Source: Anisus vortex
Lineage: Eukaryota > Mollusca > Gastropoda > Planorbidae
Direction: 5' to 3'
Length of the DNA stretch: 64,000 nucleotides
Assembly (NCBI GenBank): GCA_949126835.1
Contig: OX421495.1
Location: 28,521,721-28,585,720, forward strand
Within the stretch, counting starts at the first letter, position 1; each line of letters begins with the position of its first letter. Under the pieces are notes generated by a model that ran no database searches, was not told the origin of the DNA, and saw nothing but the letters and a program-made list of their open reading frames with translations. Below are positions 60,801-64,000 of this stretch, in pieces. The translations under genes and the position numbers were made by a program.

Positions 60801-63104
60801 CAACTTTCTAATAACTATCTATATATCATATATCTACCTACCATTTATCTATCTTCATCTATTTATCATCACCTGTCCATCTATCATATATCTATACTCC
60901 TAATAATATATGTATCTATCAATGTACCATCAATTTTCTATCATCTATATATATATCAAGTAATCTATCTACCTATCATCATCATCTATCTATTTATCTA
61001 TCTTCGTCAAACTATTTATCTTTAATCTATAAATCTATCTATATATTGATTCAAATATCTATGTAAAAGTTTTACAATTTAAACTCCTTCTTCCATCCAT
61101 TTATTTCATTTGTTTGGTGTCTGTGCCTGTATATCAGACATAAAGTGGAGACTATCCTTTAATAGGAAAAGCTCCTTCAGTGTTTAAATATAAAAATTCA
61201 AGTTGGAAATGCACATACTTAGTTCGTTTACATTGTGTATGCGGTTAGAGTAGACACGTGTTTAGATAAATAGTTTTTTTGTTGATAAAAAGTAGAGACA
61301 CACAAAAGTCAGTTATCAATTTTTTTAATTTTATATTCTAGAATCTAGTCTAGACCAATATTATGTTGTTGGTTCTGCTTCCATAAACTTAGCGAAATAA
61401 TCAGAATTTTTCAAATGCTAAATAAAAATATATTTGAGCCTGTTAATTTTTATAGTCTCAATTAAAGGGCCAGTTGTTTTTTTATAGTCTCAAACGACCA
61501 GTATTTTTTTTAAGTCTCAAAGGGACAGTTGTTTATATAGTCTGAATTAAAGAGTCAGTTGTTTTTATAGTCTCAATTAAAGGGGCAGTTGTTTTTATTG
61601 TCTCAATTAAAGGACCAGTTGTTTTTATAGCCTTAGTTAAAGGGGGCAGTTGTTTTTATAGTCTCAATTAAGGAGCCAGTTGTTTTTATAGCCTTAATTA
61701 AAGGGGCAGTTGTTTTTATAGTCTCAATTAAAGAGCCAGTTGTTTTTATTGCCTTAATTAAAGGGGCAGTTGTTTTTATAGTCTTAATTAAAGGGCCGGT
61801 TGTTGTTTTTTTCATTAGTCATTTAATGAGTTATGTTCACTTTGAAATATCTTTAACTTGAATAAGAAGGCTTGTCTGAGATTCATTTTTCCATCCATTT
61901 AAAATTCATCCCTATGTCTCTAGATGCTAACCTGGAACAGTTTGGTGATGCAACAAATAAACCAGAGACCGCTGGATACAAGCTAGAAGTTTCCAAGCGC
62001 AGTACAGTGGTCTTCAAAAATATTCCATTGAGTAACTTTCACAGTGCTGAAATGGAAGTAGTCACTGGAACTGCAGCACAAACTAAGATCACTAAAAAGC
62101 CCAGCTGCTGCGGATGTCTTGGGGTGAGTAGAAAAGATGATATGCTGTTGACACTGTAAAACTAAACTAGAAGTGTTTATTATTATATTAATATTTTTTG
62201 AAAAACTATTCATTATCATCATCATCGCTTGTTCCCCACAACAAAAGCTTTGCAGGCATCCAATCCAAGTTTTGGGCAAGTCTCTCCAGCTCTCACCAGT
62301 TTGGTCCCAGCAAGCTGGTGTCTGCTGCAAGTTTTCGTCTCCAGATCATTTTTGATCTGCCTCTTTCCTTCTTACCTTGCAAAGAAATAGAAAAATATAA
62401 TATTATTAGGCCTATATAAAAAAGTATTTTTTGTAATATTCTGTACTTTGAATAATATTTGCTGTTTGTCTAAGACAAAATAAAATAAATGCTTTGATTT
62501 AAAGTATAAAAAAAACAACTATGTAAAAATGAAAAGAAAGAAATCTGTGTAAAGAATTTTGTTTAATACCAAAACAGGTTTATATTTTGGTAAAAAAATT
62601 TTCGTCAGATTTTTTGTTCAATTTAACAACGGGTGTTGTTTTAAAAACTTACTTTGAAAATAATAAGCATAACATAATCATAATAAATGGAATAGACTAA
62701 TATTGTCAGTTACCATGGCAACCGATTATGGCTATAGTGCGGATATTAGGCCTATGATATGTCTGTCCCTCATCGCAGGTTCCATTGAATAAATGTCTGC
62801 ACACACAAACGATTTTCCGCTGTTTGACTAAGACAATAGTTTATGTGCTGTGTCTATGTTTGTTGAAAAACGAATCAACTCCATAAAATGCTTGTGTTTC
62901 TATCCACAGATTTTTACTGGAAGCTGGGTGTCTACTCCTCCAATGACCAGGTCAATAAACCATCGTGTTTTAAGAGTGGGTGTGTCCATGCCACCTTGGC
63001 AAACACGAATGTTTTTGGACATACATATTGACCCATCAATGTCGCTGACCGTTGCAAGGGATTTTATTTCTCAGCTGCACTCCTTTGCACCACACATGCA
63101 TTAA
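48877..63104 (+). CDS. Predicted 446-residue protein, Ser/Thr-rich N-terminus and GRAM/PH-like C-terminal half
   Basis: I do not recognise this gene. Six exons join in phase: 48877-49209, 57864-58058, 58675-58921, 59947-60117, 61924-62123, 62910-63104 (stop TAA), giving 1,341 nt. Junctions are GT-AG. Residues 1-176 are low-complexity: SSQQTTSTAATPLLSTSTTS, then a Thr-rich run, ending SSTYVVSQ, probably disordered. Residues 177-258 are charged and helical (KQMESEEEDFKRHDL, LERVYTQHKDFYQL). Residues 240-315 (LTYEQLLQGMLVDGERFLLG, then GRGRIGLTSKRALFLS) resemble the GRAM/PH-like pattern in which a Gly-x-Leu/Ile-x-Leu-Thr-x-x-Arg strand follows a charged loop. KKPSCCGCLG near 380 could be a palmitoylation site. 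The C-terminus (MFLDIHIDPSMSLTVARDFI) may be the closing helix. A membrane-associated role is only inference. The start is the first ATG after an in-frame stop at 48844; extra exons in the 8.7 kb first intron cannot be excluded. Confidence 0.82.
49574..50032 (+). mobile_element. MITE-like element with 26-bp inverted ends
   Basis: GTTAAAGACCAAGTGAAGAG at the left is matched in reverse complement at the right (CTCTTCACTTGGTCTTTAAC); the matching extends to about 26 bp with one mismatch. Internal blocks CCAAATCTCGTAGCC and CCAAATCTCGTTCC are direct repeats. No convincing target duplication. It lies in intron 1 of the gene at 48877. Confidence 0.75.
50455..50506 (+). pseudogene. LINE reverse-transcriptase fragment
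   Basis: One plus-strand frame reads GVKQGCVLAPTLFSL, the highly conserved region of non-LTR reverse transcriptases just before the catalytic YADD block. The fragment is short: a 16-base poly-C run precedes it and a MITE insertion follows it. Confidence 0.78.
50515..50727 (+). mobile_element. Short hAT-like MITE 1
   Basis: Starts CAGAGAATGATAACCTTTTG and ends GTAGGTTGCCAATCCCTG; flanked by GTCTAGAC (50507-50514) and GTCTAGAG (50728-50735). Contains GTGTGCCAAAG and AGCGTGCCAACAGC, shared with MITE 2 and with 1147-1250. Confidence 0.83.
50743..50948 (+). mobile_element. Short hAT-like MITE 2, inserted at the same site
   Basis: Starts near AAGGTGTCGGCAACCTTTTG and ends AATTGCCGACTTCTG; flanked by GTCTAGAC at 50735-50742 and 50949-50956. 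The left duplication overlaps the right duplication of MITE 1 by one base. Confidence 0.8.
51640..52140 (+). pseudogene. Degenerate hAT transposase remnant (ZBED5/SCAND3-like)
   Basis: With frameshifts the plus strand gives HTEIRWLPRDENVKTCFELR, then LYGDKSELVDIFEIFNE, NLSLQGLVNLSEKIGSFQKK and MYMLLNLSAFFEEHDIKPNK. These are the RWLSRGxVLxRxFELR block and the following helices of this transposase group. No intact frame remains. Confidence 0.8.
52689..54440. other. Intron of the gene at 48877, nothing defined
   Basis: AT-rich, with TAGGCCTA-type palindromes and scattered poly(A/T). No exon with suitable splice sites and phase was found here, though I cannot exclude a short one. Confidence 0.4.
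54450..54800 (-). mobile_element. LINE fragment, C-terminal end of ORF2 (RTE/CR1-like)
   Basis: The minus strand, allowing frameshifts, gives KRWKYIGHTLRKQACS, VTREALTWNPKGKRKRGRP, RDTWRRNMETDVKKLGLNW and IEKLVQDR-like pieces, then a 3' end near GGGCGAAAGGCATAAG. This RWxxxGHxLR to GRPxxTWRR to WxxxxxxxxDR order is typical of endonuclease-reverse-transcriptase proteins of invertebrate LINEs. It is 5' truncated. Confidence 0.82.
54940..55130 (+). repeat. Degenerate tandem repeat, ~48 bp
   Basis: About four copies share CTGCAATGCTTTGTCTGG and TTCTTTTTCTGAATC-type blocks, diverging towards both ends. Confidence 0.8.
55131..56640. other. Intron of the gene at 48877, nothing defined
   Basis: AT-rich sequence without a recognised exon or repeat. 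Confidence 0.4.
56646..56800 (+). mobile_element. tRNA-like dispersed repeat, partial
   Basis: Blocks in order: CTATATATAAAGTAGACCGT, CCGATCCCCATTGGTTAATT, CATATTTTACTTTTGCGATC, and a tRNA-like head TAGCTAAGTGGTTAGTGTAT followed by TCGACTGCCATGCG. It matches the repeats at 7582 and 22388 but ends before box B. Confidence 0.72.
57185..57335 (-). mobile_element. SINE fragment (same family as 34255)
   Basis: The minus strand shows GGGTCTGGAGGGTGGCCCTT, CCCAGCTCTGAT, GGTAAAGTAAATGCGG and CATAGTGCTGGCCACAC, in the same order as at 34255-34445. Confidence 0.75.
57396..57606 (+). repeat. 26-bp minisatellite, about 8 copies
   Basis: The unit is GTAACATACGCCTATAAGGA followed by GGGTCT; one copy lacks GT. 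It lies about 260 bp before exon 2 of the gene at 48877. Confidence 0.94.
58040..58245 (+). repeat. 39-bp minisatellite that includes the exon 2 splice donor
   Basis: TATGTTGTG-type starts at 58044, 58083, 58122, 58161, 58200 and 58239 are spaced exactly 39. The first copy is the end of exon 2 with its real donor (CACAA then GTAAGTAG at 58059). The next copies carry GTAAGTA, GTGAATA, GTGAATA and ATAAGTA at the same place. Confidence 0.9.
59540..59875 (+). repeat. ~31-bp tandem repeat in intron 3 of the gene at 48877
   Basis: About ten copies share AAGGATATCTTTACACTGTA followed by AGATA; outer copies are diverged. Confidence 0.9.
60235..61060 (+). repeat. TATC/ATCT microsatellite, interrupted
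   Basis: Imperfect (ATCT)n with many ATC and TATA interruptions, in intron 4 of the gene at 48877. It is split by a GC-rich block at 60291-60597. Confidence 0.92.
60291..60597. other. GC-rich block inserted in the microsatellite, unidentified
   Basis: About 300 bp of much higher GC content than its surroundings begins GCGCGTCCGTGGTCTCATTA and ends before a T-run and AGGCAATTATAG. Two consecutive perfect hairpins occur near the start: GGTCT-CATT-AGACC and GAGGCT-CCG-AGCCTC. No clear promoter boxes, terminal repeats or known coding motif are seen. Confidence 0.7.
61061..61444. other. Intron sequence, nothing recognised
   Basis: AT-rich unique sequence in intron 4 of the gene at 48877. Confidence 0.4.
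61445..61815 (+). repeat. 30-31-bp minisatellite before exon 5
   Basis: About twelve copies share TTAAAGGGGCAGTTGTTTTT followed by ATAGTCTCAA, with GTCTCAA and GCCTTAA types alternating in the 3' half. It ends about 110 bp before the exon 5 acceptor. Confidence 0.93.
62205..62365 (-). mobile_element. LINE 3' fragment with GAT-repeat tail
   Basis: The minus strand gives NLQQTPACWDQTGESWRDLP, then KTWIGCLQSFCCGEQA, ending in a (GAT)n/(ATG)n tail. This resembles the C-terminal W-x-x-LAQDR/W region of RTE-like LINEs and their short trinucleotide tails. It lies in intron 5 of the gene at 48877. Confidence 0.62.
62366..62909. other. Intron 5 remainder
   Basis: AT-rich; nothing else recognised before the exon 6 acceptor (TATCCACAG, AG at 62908-62909). 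Confidence 0.4.
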
Positions 63105-63200
63105 GAGAATTCTTTCATTTTGAAAATTGACTTTAAATTTGTATATTTATTATATTATGCATACGTTTTGACTATTGATAAATTATTTTTAAAATGTAAT

Positions 63201-63206
63201 AATAAA
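63201..63206 (+). terminator. Candidate poly(A) signal of the gene at 48877
   Basis: AATAAA lies 97 bases past the stop codon, the first canonical hexamer downstream. Confidence 0.6.
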
Positions 63207-63244
63207 CTTATGTTTTTATACTGAACACAATTACATAACTGATC

Positions 63245-63790
63245 TTATCTTCTTATCTTATATATTACAGACGCTCCTTCATGCGTTATACGCTCGCCTA
63301 TGGTCTGAGTCTAGGCTTGTGCTGTGGTCTGAGTCTAGGCTTGCATTTTTATTATTGTTTTAAATGCTGTTAAGTTACAGGTTTTCCTGGTTTGTTCAGG
63401 TAACCCCTTCCATACCCGGATGCCAATCAGTATAAGAAAGAGTTGGCTACTTATATGCATTTGTTCTCGCTTAATGGAAACGGGAAGTGTTTTTGTCCTG
63501 ATGTTCATCTGAGCATGGCAACAAATTGTTATTGTGTTGTATTTCTAAATTCGAATTTAATGCCTTATGTATTATTACTACTTTACATCTGTGCTCTAAT
63601 GTTTCTAGGTTTAGTAATTTAACTTTTGGTGTTACTCTTGCCAGTTGTGAATATTTGCTAGCAATGAACATGGCAGTCATTTCTGAATTTATTCAAATAT
63701 TGTTATCCTTTCTTTTCTTGATGGATCCCATAATATAGAAGATGTATATTCTATATTCTAGTACAGGTCTGACTAATGTGAGATAGCATT
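63245..63790 (-). mobile_element. 5'-truncated LINE, C-terminal reverse-transcriptase segment
   Basis: The minus strand gives ISQTCTRIQNIHLLYYGIHQ (the VRPxLEYxxxVWDPH-type segment), then MTAMFIASKYSQLARVTPKV, LLNLETLEHRCKVVIIHKAL and NSNLEIQHNNNLLPCSDEHQ. It is the same family as 40187-40690, with several frameshifts. The 3' end is near 63255 (TATATTACAGACGCTCCTTC). Confidence 0.8.
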
Positions 63791-64000
63791 TTAGTTTTAT
63801 CATAGACTATAATATACATGGACCGCTTGCTTTAGTATTTCTGCTATATTATTATGATGACTCGAAACACTGATTTTTGGAATTTCCGATTCGTTGTTTC
63901 CTTTGCACTTCCGTTTTATTGAATCGCTTCGATTTTCTCAATGAAAAATTAAAATTAAAATCGAAAGTTGTATAAAGCGGAAACATTTAAGAAACAACGA
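63791..64000. other. Window end, nothing recognised
   Basis: Mixed AT-rich sequence; CTTCCGTTTTATTGAATCG-type blocks suggest a repeat that continues outside the window. Confidence 0.3.

Noticed and set aside
61633..61815. Minus-strand frame with repeated IKTT units
   Set aside because: Artefact of the 30-31-bp minisatellite.

Overview
This is a 64 kb stretch of AT-rich animal nuclear DNA. It has spliced genes with GT-AG introns, long introns full of hAT-type DNA transposons, LINE tails, tRNA-like SINEs and many minisatellites. It is not bacterial or viral. The protein-coding content fits a bilaterian invertebrate. The repeat landscape (hAT/ZMYM-type transposases, tRNA-derived SINEs, recurring TAGGCCTA palindromes) makes a mollusc, probably a gastropod, my best guess; that is inference.

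Layout: (1) 1593-2922, plus strand: the last three coding exons of UDP-glucose pyrophosphorylase (UGP2); the gene starts outside the window. Its last intron is almost entirely a 42-bp minisatellite. (2) 2923-9170: the gap between two convergent genes, holding a complete hAT transposon with a perfect 8-bp target duplication (5921-7573) and a tRNA-like repeat. (3) 9171-35295, minus strand: a complete VPS54 gene, a subunit of the GARP tethering complex. I could join 25 coding exons with consistent phases into a 963-residue protein. Its introns carry several minisatellites and two related transposon-like elements. One of these holds a 222-copy, 25-bp satellite of 5.55 kb. (4) 35296-48876: intergenic DNA with degenerate hAT transposases, MITEs, a LINE tail and two large minisatellite arrays (53 bp and 35 bp). 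(5) 48877-63104, plus strand: a six-exon gene for a predicted 446-residue protein that I do not recognise. It has a Ser/Thr/Gln-rich N-terminus and a C-terminal half that reads like a GRAM/PH-type fold. Its 8.7 kb first coding intron is packed with nested hAT elements. (6) 63105-64000: 3' end of that gene and a LINE fragment.

UGP2 and VPS54 lie tail to tail here, as I recall they also do in human (2p14-p15), so the pair looks like old conserved microsynteny. The two enzymes/complexes act in unrelated processes (UDP-glucose synthesis; endosome-to-Golgi transport), so the link is probably positional.

The most unusual features are structural. Two minisatellites appear to have grown out of a splice-donor region (VPS54 exon 17 and exon 2 of the unrecognised gene). 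Another grew out of the conserved YDNAAN-coding segment of a hAT transposase. A transposon-like family carries a different private satellite array in each copy.
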